From CAVQHY01 sp963712465 (GTDB lineage: Bacteria; Actinomycetota; Thermoleophilia; Gaiellales; Gaiellaceae), in assembly GCA_963712465.1 (NCBI GenBank), contig CAVQHY010000005.1:394866-458865 (forward strand): a stretch of DNA of 64,000 nucleotides, given 5' to 3'. Shown here piece after piece: positions 18,043 through 26,591 of this stretch; position 1 is the stretch's first letter; every line of letters begins with the position of its first letter. The notes under the pieces were generated by a model. It was not told the origin of the DNA and made no database searches. It saw nothing but the letters and a program-made list of their open reading frames with translations. The position numbers and the translations under genes were made by a program.

Positions 18043-18858
18043 GTGAGAGTCGCGGTCGTGGGGCATGTCGAGTGGATCGAATTCGCGCGCGTCGAGCACG
18101 TCCCACTCCCGGGCGAGATCGTCCAGGCGACCGAGTCGTGGGAGGAGCCGGGCGGCGGCGGGGCGGTGGCGGCGCTGCGCCTCACGGCTCTCGCCGGCTC
18201 CTGCACCTTCTTCACCGCTCTCGGAGACGACTGGCGCGGACACCGGTCCGTCGACGAGCTCACACGACTGGGCGTGCGCGTGGAGGCCGCCTTCCGTCCC
18301 GGCCCGCAGCGGCGCGGCTTCGTCTACCTCGACGCCGCGGGGGAGCGGACGATCACCGTGATCGAGGAGAAGATGCACCCCCGCGTGACAGAGCCGCTGC
18401 CCTGGGGCGAGCTCTCCGGCTACGACGCCGTCTACTACTGCGCCGGCGAGCCCGAGGCGATCCGGGCGGCTCGCGCCGCCCGTACGCTCGTCGCCACCGC
18501 TCGCGAGCTGCCGCTCCTGCGTGCGGCAGGGGTCGAGCTCGACGCGGTCGTCGCCAGCGCACACGACGCCGGCGAGGTCTACCGACCGGGCGACCTCCAC
18601 CCCGAGCCTCGGCTCGTCGTCCGCACCGAGGGTGCCGACGGGGGAAGCGTGGAGCCCGGCGGGATCCGCTACCCGGCGGCCCGGTCTCCCGGCGCGCTCG
18701 CCGACGTCTACGGGGCCGGCGACAGCTTCGCCGCCGGTCTTGCCTACGGCCTCGGCGCAGGGCTCCCGGCGCAGGAGGCGCTTGCCGTCGCGGCGCGCGA
18801 GGGCGCCTTGGCGCTCACCAGAGCCGGGGTCGGCGCCGTCGCTAGCGCCGGTACGTGA
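18043..18858 (+). CDS. PfkB-family carbohydrate kinase
   Basis: A 271-residue ribokinase-type sugar kinase. The C-terminal signature DVYGAGDSFAAGLAYGL contains the catalytic Asp and anion hole (GAGD), and the N-terminal EPGGGGAVAALRLTALAG is the substrate-side glycine motif. The substrate is unknown. GTG 18043 is chosen because TGTGAGAAT, an extended -10-like element, ends 7 nt upstream; in-frame starts further upstream lie in the repeat or palindrome. The gene is divergent from the sigma factor. Its 3' end overlaps the convergent secreted-protein gene by 17 nt. Confidence 0.88.
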   Translation: MRVAVVGHVEWIEFARVEHVPLPGEIVQATESWEEPGGGGAVAALRLTALAGSCTFFTALGDDWRGHRSVDELTRLGVRVEAAFRPGPQRRGFVYLDAAGERTITVIEEKMHPRVTEPLPWGELSGYDAVYYCAGEPEAIRAARAARTLVATARELPLLRAAGVELDAVVASAHDAGEVYRPGDLHPEPRLVVRTEGADGGSVEPGGIRYPAARSPGALADVYGAGDSFAAGLAYGLGAGLPAQEALAVAAREGALALTRAGVGAVASAGT

Positions 18859-19876
18859 CGGGCACGATGACCGTCGAACCGGCCAGGCCCGCCGCGCCGA
18901 CGAACGTCACGCGGAAGGCACGGGGCTTCCAGCCCTTCGGCCGGAATCGGTACGAGGCCTCGCCGGCCGCGTCGGTGGCGAGCTCGGTCAGCTGCCACCA
19001 GCCCTTCGCATCCTGGTAGTCGAGCACCACGGTGGCGCCGGCGAGCTGGCCGTCGGGGAGCGACAAGCGTACGCGCAGGACGCTCGACCGCTTCGGGGTC
19101 AGGCCCGCGAGCGGGGTCACGGCGGCGAGGGAGGTCGCAATCGGCGTCGTGCCCGCGTCCGGTGGCCGGAGTGCCCGCTCGGGTGGAGCCTCCGTTCGCG
19201 GCGGCACGAACTGCTCCGTGGTGACAGGGGTCGCGGACGCGTCGGCATCGCCGAGCGGGGGCAGACCCGCGCGCGCAAGCACGCCGTCGAGGATCTCGCG
19301 GACGAGTGGAAGCGGAGCCGCGCAGCCCTCGCCTCGATCCCAGCCCGTGCATGAGCCGTCGGCGCCGACGAACGGGTTCCCGCGCGACGCAGGCCAGGCG
19401 ACTAGCGGCACGGCCGAAGCCCACTGCTCGGCCGGAATCAGGTCGTGGGGGAGCGAGCCGTCGTACCAGTCGACGTCGTCGAAGCCCTCGACCTGGTCGG
19501 CGGCACCGAAGCCGGCAGCCTCGTAGTAGCGGCCACGCTCCTCGTTTGTCAGCAGCCGGAAGTCGATCTGGTGCGACAGCTCGTGCAGGAGCGCGAAGGC
19601 CCGGATCTGCGCGTCCCCGAAGACGGCCGGATCCAGGTACACGGTCCCGTTCGAGCCGGCCAGGCCGAGCGCGCCGACCGGAAGGTCGCGCGGTCGCACG
19701 ACGACGTCGAGCAGCGAACCGTAGGGGAAGAGACTCTTCGCGAGGTCGCTCCTGAGGCTCGTCTCGCGAGTCTTCGAAAAGCCCTTGAACGCGATCGCAG
19801 CCTGCGCGGCCGGAGTGGCCAGAAGCGAGACCAGGGCGCAGCAGACGAGGACTCGGCGGAAGCGGTGCCGCAGCAC
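18842..19876 (-). CDS. Secreted protein with an HExxH motif and C-terminal Ig-like domain
   Basis: A 344-residue protein with a clear signal peptide (residues 1-27, ending ATPAAQA). A globular domain carries LLHELSHQIDF near residue 100, a HExxH zinc-protease motif. A Pro/Thr-rich linker (about 215-250) leads to a C-terminal beta-sandwich-like domain (RVRLSLPDGQLAGATVVLDY to PVTYRR) resembling bacterial Ig/carboxypeptidase-regulatory-like folds. An exported metallopeptidase is likely, but the downstream zinc ligand is not certain and no named family was recognised. It is divergent from mraZ with about 70 bp to the mra promoter. Confidence 0.7.
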   Translation of the reverse strand: MLRHRFRRVLVCCALVSLLATPAAQAAIAFKGFSKTRETSLRSDLAKSLFPYGSLLDVVVRPRDLPVGALGLAGSNGTVYLDPAVFGDAQIRAFALLHELSHQIDFRLLTNEERGRYYEAAGFGAADQVEGFDDVDWYDGSLPHDLIPAEQWASAVPLVAWPASRGNPFVGADGSCTGWDRGEGCAAPLPLVREILDGVLARAGLPPLGDADASATPVTTEQFVPPRTEAPPERALRPPDAGTTPIATSLAAVTPLAGLTPKRSSVLRVRLSLPDGQLAGATVVLDYQDAKGWWQLTELATDAAGEASYRFRPKGWKPRAFRVTFVGAAGLAGSTVIVPVTYRR

Positions 19877-19947
19877 GGTGGCGTCATCGACCCGTCGCTC
19901 CCGTCGCTCGACCCCCGAACGGGGTCGTCGAACCTGGAGCGGCAGGG

Positions 19948-19980
19948 TTGCAAAGTGGGGGATAGTGGTCTAAAGTGGGA
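19948..19980 (+). promoter_or_regulatory. mra promoter with three MraZ boxes
   Basis: TTGCAA (19948-19953), a 17-bp spacer and TAAAGT (19971-19976) form the promoter of the dcw cluster. Three direct repeats AAAGTGGGG, ATAGTGGTC and AAAGTGGGA place AGTGG at 19954, 19964 and 19974, an exact 10-bp period. This is the known MraZ-binding arrangement (TGGGN boxes with 5-bp spacers). The boxes overlap the spacer and -10 element, which suits autorepression. Confidence 0.85.
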
Positions 19981-20010
19981 CGTCGTGGCAGAAGACGACG
20001 CCCCCGAATC

Positions 20011-20445
20011 ATGCTTCTCGGCGAGTTCGAGCACACCCTCGACGACAAGAACCGGCTGACCATGCCGGCGCGATTCCGCCAGGCGTTCGCCGACGGGATC
20101 GTGCTCACGCGAGGCATGGACGGCTGTCTCTTCGGCTACGCGCTCGACGACTGGGAGCGGTTCGTCGGCGACCGGCTCGGACGGCTCGATCCCCTCTCGA
20201 AGGAGGCGCGCCAGATGAGCCGGTTCATGTTCTCCGGCGCGGCCGAGGCCGAGCTCGACAAGCAGGGTCGGGTGATGGTGCCCGCAGCGCTGCTCTCGCA
20301 CGCGAAGCTCGCGCGGGAAGTCGTCGTCGCGGGCGTCCGCGACCACGTCGAGATCTGGGACCGCGCCGCCTGGCGCACGCAACTCGAAGAGGTCGAAGGG
20401 AGTGTCGAGAGTGTTGCCGAACGCCTCGCCCAGCAGCGCGACTGA
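20011..20445 (+). CDS. mraZ: Transcriptional regulator MraZ
   Basis: A 144-residue AbrB-like DNA-binding protein that binds the operator in front of its own cluster. The protein begins MLLGEFEHTLDDKNRLTMPA and has the second SpoVT/AbrB-like repeat at AEAELDKQGRVMVPAALL, the duplicated fold typical of MraZ. ATG 20011 is used rather than the GTG at 19975, which lies inside the third MraZ box. Its 3' end overlaps rsmH. It is the first gene of the dcw cluster. Confidence 0.96.
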   Translation: MLLGEFEHTLDDKNRLTMPARFRQAFADGIVLTRGMDGCLFGYALDDWERFVGDRLGRLDPLSKEARQMSRFMFSGAAEAELDKQGRVMVPAALLSHAKLAREVVVAGVRDHVEIWDRAAWRTQLEEVEGSVESVAERLAQQRD

Positions 20446-21376
20446 TCACGTTCCGGTGCTCGCCGAGGAGGTGCGGGACCTCCTCGCGGTCGCTCCGGGC
20501 GAGACGGTCGTCGACGGAACGTTCGGGGCGGGCGGCCATGCGGCGCTGCTCGCAGAGGATCTCCGCGGCGAGGGCCGTGTGATCGCGATCGACCGCGACC
20601 CGACCGTGAGGCCCTATTACGAGCGCTTCGCGAGGCGCGCGGGTGTCCAGGCGCGCTTCCTGCGGGGCGACTTCGACGTCGTGCTGCGCCGGCTCGCCTC
20701 GAACGGCGTCGAGGCCGACGCCGTCCTGCTCGACCTGGGCGTGTCGAGCATGCAGATCGACCGACCCGAGCGCGGGTTCTCCTATGCGGCGGATGCCCCG
20801 CTCGACATGCGGATGGACCCCGGCGACTCGCGCTCCGCCAGCGATCTGGTCAACGAGCTGCCCGAGCGCGAGCTGACGGAGATCTTTCGCCGTTACGGGG
20901 AGGAGCGCTTCGCGCGCCAGATCGCCCGCGAGCTCGTCCGCCGCCGCGCGGCGGCGCCGTTCGAGCGCACGTCGGAGCTCGTCGACGCGATCAAGTCGGC
21001 GGTGCCCGCGCCGAGGCGGTTCGGTGACGGTCACCCGGCCAAGCGCGTCTTCCAGGCGCTCAGGATCGCCGTCAACGACGAGCTCGGCGCGCTCGAGCGT
21101 GTTCTGCCGGCGGCCGTGGAGATGCTGCGTCCAGGCGGCAGGCTTGCCGTGATCAGCTTCCACTCGCTCGAGGACCGGATCGTGAAGCGGTTCCTCACGG
21201 GCGCGGCGCGCGGGTGCGACTGCCCGCCCGACCTTCCGGTCTGCGTCTGCGGGAAAGAGCCGTCGATGCGCCTGCTGACGCGCAAGGCCGTCCGGCCGTC
21301 TCCGCAGGAGGCCGCCGATAACCCGCGGTCGGCCTCGGCCCGCCTGCGCGCGGCGGTCAAGACGGCGGCCGACTAG
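20411..21376 (+). CDS. rsmH: 16S rRNA (cytosine-1402-N4)-methyltransferase
   Basis: An SAM-dependent methyltransferase of about 321 residues that modifies C1402 of 16S rRNA. DHVPVLAEEV, VVDGTFGAGGHAALL (SAM-binding motif I), LLDLGVSSMQID, RGFSYAADAPLDMRMD and ISFHSLEDRIVKRF are the standard RsmH/MraW blocks. GTG 20411 has GAAGGGAG about 8 nt upstream; GTG 20402 in the same frame is the alternative. Either choice overlaps mraZ, so the two genes are translationally linked. Confidence 0.95.
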   Translation: MLPNASPSSATDHVPVLAEEVRDLLAVAPGETVVDGTFGAGGHAALLAEDLRGEGRVIAIDRDPTVRPYYERFARRAGVQARFLRGDFDVVLRRLASNGVEADAVLLDLGVSSMQIDRPERGFSYAADAPLDMRMDPGDSRSASDLVNELPERELTEIFRRYGEERFARQIARELVRRRAAAPFERTSELVDAIKSAVPAPRRFGDGHPAKRVFQALRIAVNDELGALERVLPAAVEMLRPGGRLAVISFHSLEDRIVKRFLTGAARGCDCPPDLPVCVCGKEPSMRLLTRKAVRPSPQEAADNPRSASARLRAAVKTAAD

Positions 21377-21531
21377 AGGCGGGCGCTCTGGCCGGCGCCA
21401 CAGCACGTGTCGAACGCAGGCGCCGCGCCGCGGGCACAGCGCCCAGGACGCGCGCAAGTGCCGATTCAGGGCGGGCGGCTCCGGCCGAGCCGACCACTCG
21501 CGGCCGGTTACGGGCCGCCGGCCGTCCGCGC

Positions 21532-21795
21532 GTGCGGGGCGGCGTCCTCTGGATCGTGGTCGTCGGCGTCCTCCTCGCGGGAATCGTCGCGCTCAACGTG
21601 GCGGTGCTCAGGCTGAACGTGCAGGGCGATCGGCTCGACGCCGAGATCAAGAAGCTCGAGACCTCCAGGTCGGAGCTCGTCTCCGACCTCTCGTCCGCGT
21701 CCGCATCGGGGCGTATCCAGGCGGGCGCGTCCCAGCTCGGGCTCGTCGCTCCGACCGAGACCGAGTACCTCCGCCTCCGGCCGGAGAAGCGGTGA
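21532..21795 (+). CDS. FtsL-like septum protein (minimal form)
   Basis: A small single-pass protein of 87 residues from GTG 21532: a membrane segment (LWIVVVGVLLAGIVALNVAVL) followed by a short heptad-like coiled coil (DRLDAEIKKLETSRSELVSDL). This is the topology and position of FtsL, which links FtsQ to FtsI/FtsW at the septum; sequence conservation is too low for a firm name. The same frame stays open upstream with a basic, Ala/Arg-rich stretch back to about 21388, where a CTG with GAGG nearby could give a longer cytoplasmic tail. The stop overlaps the ftsI start as GTGA. Confidence 0.72.
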   Translation: MRGGVLWIVVVGVLLAGIVALNVAVLRLNVQGDRLDAEIKKLETSRSELVSDLSSASASGRIQAGASQLGLVAPTETEYLRLRPEKR

Positions 21796-23486
21796 ACGCC
21801 CGGCTCGCCAATCGAAGGATCAGGCTGCTCGTCGCCGTCTTTGCGATCGTCTTCGCGGGCGCTCTCGTTCGCGCCGGTTGGCTCCAGGCGGTCCAGGCGC
21901 CGACGCTCGACCGGCTTGCCGCTGACCAGTACCGGGAGACGATCGCAATCCCGGCGCACAGGGGGACGATCTACGATCGAACGGGGGTCGAGCTGGCCGT
22001 CGGCGCGCGGGCGACGACCGTGTACGCGAATCCCCGTCAAGTCGTCGATCCGCGCGCGGCCGCCGTCGTGGCGGGGAAAGCTCTCGACCTCGACGCGGAC
22101 GAGCTTGCCGGGTTGCTCGCAGATCGGTCGAAGGGATTCGTCTACGTCGCGCGGAAGGCCGATCCCGAGCGGGCGGCCGAGCTCGAGCGCGAGAAGCTTC
22201 CCGGCCTCGGCTTCTACGACGAGGAGCGCCGGACGTACCCGCAGGCGACCGTGGGAGCGGAGATCGTCGGCTTCGCCGGTCTCGACAACAAGGGGCTGGA
22301 CGGCCTCGAGCTCCAGCTCGACCGGGTCCTGGCGGGGCGCGAGGGCTCGAAGACGATCGTCCGCGACCCATCCGGACGAACGCTCGGCGTCGTCCGCTCG
22401 ACGCCGGTCGTCGACGGCAGCGATGTCCACCTCTCGGTCGACCACGTGCTCCAGGCCGAGCTCGAGCGCGTGCTGCGTCGCACGCGGGAGCGCTGGGGCG
22501 CCCTCTCCGCGACGGGCGTCGTGCTCGACCCCGAGACGGGGGGCATCCTGGCGATGGCCGTCGAGCCGGGCTACGACGCGAACACCTTCCCTGACGTCGA
22601 CGAGGAGCTACGGCGCAACCGCGCGATCACGGACACGTACGAGCCGGGGTCGACGATGAAGGTCGTGACGATCTCGGCGGAGCTGGAGCGAGGCGATGTG
22701 AAGCCCTCGACACGGTTCACCCTGCCTCCGACGATTCAGGTCTCGGATCGGGTGATCTCGGAGCACGATCCGCGCGGCACCGAGACGATGACCGTCTCCC
22801 AGATCCTCGCCGAGTCGTCGAACGTCGGCACGGTGACGCTCGCGCTTCGGCTCGGCAAGCGCCACCTGTCCGAGTGGGTCTCGCGGTTCGGGTTCGGCAA
22901 GGCGACCGGCATCGACTTCCCCGGGGAGTCGACGGGGATCGTGCCGCCGCTCGAGGGGTGGTCGGGCTCGACGATCGGTACCCTGCCGATCGGGCACGGC
23001 ATCGCCGTGACACCCGTGCAGATGGCGGCGGCGTACGGTGCTCTCGCCAACGACGGAGTGTGGGTTCAGCCGCACTTTGTCGAACGGGTCGCGGGCGGCG
23101 GGGTCGCACGGCCCACGCGCCGGCGCGTGATCTCGAAGAAGACCGCGCGGGTCGTCAGGAGATTGCTCGCCGACGTCGTCCGCGAGGGAACCGGCACGGA
23201 GGCTCAGGTGCCGGGGTACACGATCGCCGGCAAGACAGGCACCGCGGCCAAGCCGGAGCCGGGCCGCGGCTATTCGAAGACCAACTACGTCGGCTCGTTC
23301 GTCGGCTTCTTCCCGGTCAGGGACCCGAAGGTGGTCGTGCTCGTCGCGGTCGACGAGCCCCGGGGGACGATCTGGGGCGGAACGGTCGCGGCCCCCGCGT
23401 TCGCCGCGATGGCGAAGTTCGCGGCCCAGTACCTCGAGATTCCGCCCGACCGTCCGGCGGAGCTCGACGCGCCGGCGACGGGATAG
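21792..23486 (+). CDS. ftsI: Septal penicillin-binding protein (class B transpeptidase)
   Basis: A 564-residue class B PBP that cross-links septal peptidoglycan. An N-terminal membrane anchor is followed by the dimerisation domain (AHRGTIYDRTGVELA). The transpeptidase motifs follow: active-site serine in YEPGSTMKVV (about residue 287), SSN (about 340) and GKTGTA (about 479). No PASTA repeats are present. GTG 21792 overlaps the ftsL-like stop. About 330 bp of repeat-rich spacer separates it from murE. Confidence 0.95.
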   Translation: MNARLANRRIRLLVAVFAIVFAGALVRAGWLQAVQAPTLDRLAADQYRETIAIPAHRGTIYDRTGVELAVGARATTVYANPRQVVDPRAAAVVAGKALDLDADELAGLLADRSKGFVYVARKADPERAAELEREKLPGLGFYDEERRTYPQATVGAEIVGFAGLDNKGLDGLELQLDRVLAGREGSKTIVRDPSGRTLGVVRSTPVVDGSDVHLSVDHVLQAELERVLRRTRERWGALSATGVVLDPETGGILAMAVEPGYDANTFPDVDEELRRNRAITDTYEPGSTMKVVTISAELERGDVKPSTRFTLPPTIQVSDRVISEHDPRGTETMTVSQILAESSNVGTVTLALRLGKRHLSEWVSRFGFGKATGIDFPGESTGIVPPLEGWSGSTIGTLPIGHGIAVTPVQMAAAYGALANDGVWVQPHFVERVAGGGVARPTRRRVISKKTARVVRRLLADVVREGTGTEAQVPGYTIAGKTGTAAKPEPGRGYSKTNYVGSFVGFFPVRDPKVVVLVAVDEPRGTIWGGTVAAPAFAAMAKFAAQYLEIPPDRPAELDAPATG

Positions 23487-23609
23487 CGCCCGGACACGGC
23501 GATGAGACGCGCGCAGCTCCGCTCTGCGCCCAGCGCCCCGACCTTCCCTTCCGCGTGGGCCTAGCGTTGGGGGCCCACTCCGCCGCCGAGCGCCTGCCTG
23601 CCCCGAGCC

Positions 23610-23656
23610 CTGCGAGAGCCCCTTGAGCCCCTTGAGCCCCGCGAGTCCCGTAAGCC
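23610..23656. repeat. 9-bp tandem repeat
   Basis: About five imperfect copies of AGCCCCTTG stand in a row: the first two identical, then AGCCCCGCG, AGTCCCGTA and AGCCCCACC. The last copy runs into the palindromic repeat that follows. Confidence 0.7.
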
Positions 23657-23705
23657 CCACCCTAGGGTGGGGAGAGACCCACCCACCACCCGCTTCGAGC
23701 GTAGC
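23655..23705. repeat. Palindromic intergenic repeat, copy 1
   Basis: It begins with the 18-bp perfect palindrome CCCCACCCTAGGGTGGGG (23655-23672). Then come the block CCACCCACCACCCG and a small hairpin CGCT-TCG-AGCG. The same order of stem, CCACCCACCACCCG block and trailing structure occurs at 45397-45450. Confidence 0.7.
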
Positions 23706-23803
23706 GCCGAAACCCGCACGGGACTGGCACGAAACTGTGTCAAACGTCGAGCAAATCGCAACAATTCTCGCCAACGGGCGGATCGGGCGTCGGCCACGGC
23801 CGC

Positions 23804-23812
23804 TGGTACAAT
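23804..23812 (+). promoter_or_regulatory. Extended -10 promoter of murE
   Basis: TGGTACAAT is an extended -10 element with the near-consensus hexamer TACAAT. Eight nucleotides after it lies the codon ATC at 23821, where the MurE protein is expected to begin. No matching -35 element is needed for extended -10 promoters and none is obvious. Confidence 0.7.
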
Positions 23813-23820
23813 CGCCGCCC

Positions 23821-25281
23821 ATCGAGCTGGAGATCCTGAGCCAGGCCATCAGGCCCGCGCGCTCGGTCAACGCCGCCCCCGCCGACGTCACCGACCTCGC
23901 GTACGACGCGCGGCGGGTCGTGCCGGGCGCGCTGTTCGTCTGCGTCCCGGGGTTTCGCGCCGACGGACACGACTTCGCGTCCGAGGCGGTGGAGCGCGGC
24001 GCGGTCGCGCTCGTCGTCGAGCGCGAGCTCGACCTGCCGGTGCCACAGCTCGTCGTCGGCGACGCACGCGCCGCGATGGGGCTCGCCGCCGACGCCTTCT
24101 TCGGTCATCCGACCCGCGAGCTCGAGGTGGTTGGCGTCACGGGCACCAACGGCAAGACGACGACCGCGTTTCTGCTCTTCGCGATCCTGGCCGCCGCCGG
24201 CCGCCGCCCCGGACTGCTCGGGACCGTCGAGAGCCGGATCGGGGGGGAGCGCCGCGCGGTCACGCGCACCACCCCCGAAGCGATCGATCTCCAGCGCATG
24301 CTGCGGGAGATGGTCGACGCGGGCGATCGAAGCTGCGCCATGGAAGCGTCCTCGCACGCGTCGACGCTCGGAAGGCTCACCGGCACGCGGTTCGCGGCTC
24401 TCGTCTTCACGAACCTCTCGCAGGATCACCTCGACTTCCACGGGACGATGGGCGCGTACTACGAGGCGAAGCGGCGGCTCTTCACCGAGCCGGGCCCGGA
24501 CGGTCTTCGACCCGCGGCAGCCGTCAACGTCCGCGATCCGGCCGGTCGAGCGCTCGCCGGCGAGCTGCGGGAGCTCGGCTCCGCGCTGCTCACGTTCGGC
24601 CTCGTCGACGATGCGGACGTTCGTGCCGATGTCCTCGCGGTCGGGCCCGTCGGATCCACGTTCACCGCGGCCGGGATCGAGTTGCAGACGAGGCTGGTCG
24701 GCCGGTTCAACGTCGAGAACGCGCTCGGGGCGGTGGCCGCCGCGCGCCTGCTGGGGATCGACGACGCCAACATCGCAACCGGAGTCGCGCACGTGCAGGG
24801 GGTCCCGGGCCGCCTCGAGGCGGTCGATGAGGGCCAGCCGTTCACCGTTCTCGTCGACTACGCGCACACCCCGGAGGCGCTGGTGACCGTGCTCACGGAG
24901 GCGCGCGGGCTCGCCGAGGGTCGCCTCATCTGCGTCTTCGGCTGCGGCGGCGATCGAGATCGCGACAAGCGCCCGCTGATGGGAGAGGCCGTCTCCCGCC
25001 TCGCCGACGTCGCGATCGTGACCTCGGACAACCCGCGTGGCGAAGATCCTCTGGCGATCATCGACGACGTGCTCGCCGGAGCAGACACGGAGCCGGCGGT
25101 CGAGCCCGACCGTGCGCTCGCGATTCGCCGCGCGATCGACACGGCCGAGCGCGGAGACGTCGTCGTGATCGCAGGCAAGGGACACGAGCTCGGACAGGAG
25201 ATCGCCGGTCGAGTCGTTCCCTTCGACGACCGCGAGATCGCACGCCAGGCGCTGCGCAGCGTTGCGGGGGCTCCGTCGTGA
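23821..25281 (+). CDS. murE: UDP-MurNAc-tripeptide synthetase, meso-diaminopimelate-adding
   Basis: A Mur ligase of about 486 residues adding meso-diaminopimelate to UDP-MurNAc-L-Ala-D-Glu. Visible motifs are TDLAYDARRVVPGALFV at the N-terminal domain, the ATP loop GVTGTNGKTTTAF, MEASSHA, and TSDNPRGEDP. The DNPR sequence marks meso-DAP rather than lysine specificity. No ATG, GTG or TTG fits the family start: the extended -10 box ends at 23812 and the homologous N-terminus begins ATC-GAG-CTG-GAG at 23821, so a leaderless ATC start (or CTG 23827) is proposed. The TTG and GTG codons upstream lie in repeat DNA before the promoter. Confidence 0.93.
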   Translation: MELEILSQAIRPARSVNAAPADVTDLAYDARRVVPGALFVCVPGFRADGHDFASEAVERGAVALVVERELDLPVPQLVVGDARAAMGLAADAFFGHPTRELEVVGVTGTNGKTTTAFLLFAILAAAGRRPGLLGTVESRIGGERRAVTRTTPEAIDLQRMLREMVDAGDRSCAMEASSHASTLGRLTGTRFAALVFTNLSQDHLDFHGTMGAYYEAKRRLFTEPGPDGLRPAAAVNVRDPAGRALAGELRELGSALLTFGLVDDADVRADVLAVGPVGSTFTAAGIELQTRLVGRFNVENALGAVAAARLLGIDDANIATGVAHVQGVPGRLEAVDEGQPFTVLVDYAHTPEALVTVLTEARGLAEGRLICVFGCGGDRDRDKRPLMGEAVSRLADVAIVTSDNPRGEDPLAIIDDVLAGADTEPAVEPDRALAIRRAIDTAERGDVVVIAGKGHELGQEIAGRVVPFDDREIARQALRSVAGAPS

Positions 25282-26591
25282 TCCCGCTCTCGGTCGCGGA
25301 GGTTCGCAAGCTGACGGCAGGCCGGCTGGAGCTCGCCCCCACCATCGACCGGTTCACGGGGCTCGAGATCGACTCGCGCCGTTGCGGCCCGGGCGATCTG
25401 TTCGTCGCCGTCGGCGGCGGTCGTGACTTCGTGGCGGACGCGCTTGCCCGGGGCGCCTCCGGCGCGCTCGTCCCCGAGGACGCGTTCGCCGCCATGGCCG
25501 CGCTCGGACGGGCCGTACGCGGACGGAGCGCCGCTCGCGTCGTCGCCGTGACGGGCTCCACGGGCAAGACCTCGACCAAGGACATCCTCGCCGCCCTCTG
25601 CCGCCCGCACGCCCGCACCGTCGCCGCCGAAGCGAGTCACAACAACGAGATCGGCCTTCCGCTCACCCTGACGCGCCTCGATTCCGAGACGGAGGTGGTC
25701 GTGGTCGAGATCGCGATGCGCGGCCTCGGGCAGGTCGCCGAGCTGGCCGCGATCGCCAGACCGGATGTCGGCGTAATCACCGGTATCGGTCCGGTTCACC
25801 TCGAGCTGGTCGGAACCGTCGAGTGGGTTGCGCAGGCCAAGGCCGAGCTGCTGACCGCCCTGCGCGCGGGCGCACCAGCAGTCATCCCGGCGGGCGAGAC
25901 GCTGCTGGCTCCCTACCTCAGAGACGACCTCGAGACGATCACGTTCGGCGAGGGCGGCGACGTTCGCCTCGTCGCGTTTCGACCCGCCGGTCGCGAGGTC
26001 GAGCTCGACGTCGACGTCCGTGGCCGGCTCGTCTCCGCTCGCTTCAATTTCACCTCCCGCCACAACGCACGAAACGCGCTCGCGGCGATCGCCGCCTACG
26101 CCGCGCTGGGCCTCCCGCTCGACCGCGTGGGCGAGGGCGCACGGGATGTCGTTCTCTCCCGCTGGCGCGACGAGGAGCACGAGCTGGAAGGCGATGTCCT
26201 GCTCCTGAACGACTGCTACAACGCCAATCCGGTCTCGATGCAAGCGGCGATCGAGCACCTTCGGGAGCGAGGGGCCGGCCGCCGGCTCGTCGCGGTGCTC
26301 GGCGGCATGGCCGAGCTCGGCGCCGAGGCCTCCGCGTTCCACTGCGAGGTCGCCGAGGCGGCCGCACGCGCCGGCGTCGAGGTGCTCGTGGCGGTCGGGC
26401 CGCTCGCGCGAGGCTATCTCGCCTGCGCCGCCGACATCGGCGACGTCCGGGCAGTCGACGACGTCGACGCGGCTGTCGCCGAGCTCCGCGGGCTTCTTCG
26501 CCCCGGCGACTGCGTGCTCGTCAAGGGATCGCGCGCGGTCGGGCTCGAGGCCGTCGCCGACGCGCTCCGCGTCTCCCCGGTCGGCTCCTAG
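25278..26591 (+). CDS. murF: UDP-MurNAc-tripeptide--D-alanyl-D-alanine ligase
   Basis: A 437-residue Mur ligase that adds D-Ala-D-Ala to the UDP-MurNAc tripeptide. The ATP loop is VTGSTGKTSTKD. EASHNNEIGLPLTL and LNDCYNANPVSMQAAIEHL are MurF hallmarks. GTG 25278 overlaps the murE stop as GTGA. A 163-bp gap, unusually wide for this cluster, follows before mraY. Confidence 0.95.
   Translation: MIPLSVAEVRKLTAGRLELAPTIDRFTGLEIDSRRCGPGDLFVAVGGGRDFVADALARGASGALVPEDAFAAMAALGRAVRGRSAARVVAVTGSTGKTSTKDILAALCRPHARTVAAEASHNNEIGLPLTLTRLDSETEVVVVEIAMRGLGQVAELAAIARPDVGVITGIGPVHLELVGTVEWVAQAKAELLTALRAGAPAVIPAGETLLAPYLRDDLETITFGEGGDVRLVAFRPAGREVELDVDVRGRLVSARFNFTSRHNARNALAAIAAYAALGLPLDRVGEGARDVVLSRWRDEEHELEGDVLLLNDCYNANPVSMQAAIEHLRERGAGRRLVAVLGGMAELGAEASAFHCEVAEAAARAGVEVLVAVGPLARGYLACAADIGDVRAVDDVDAAVAELRGLLRPGDCVLVKGSRAVGLEAVADALRVSPVGS

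Larger units (their letters stand above)
23487..23803. other. Intergenic region ftsI-murE with hairpin and repeats
   Basis: No gene is seen in this stretch. It holds a 7-bp inverted repeat GTGGGCC/GGCCCAC (23555-23578) that may terminate ftsI transcription, a 9-bp tandem (23610-23656), a palindromic repeat (23655-23705) and, at its end, the murE promoter. An open frame across it in phase with murE (SPL/SPA/SPV-like codons) is produced by the tandem and is not judged coding. Confidence 0.6.

Noticed and set aside
23623..23820. TTG start at 23623 giving a 66-residue MurE extension
   Set aside because: The extension is encoded by tandem and palindromic repeats and lies upstream of a strong extended -10 promoter.
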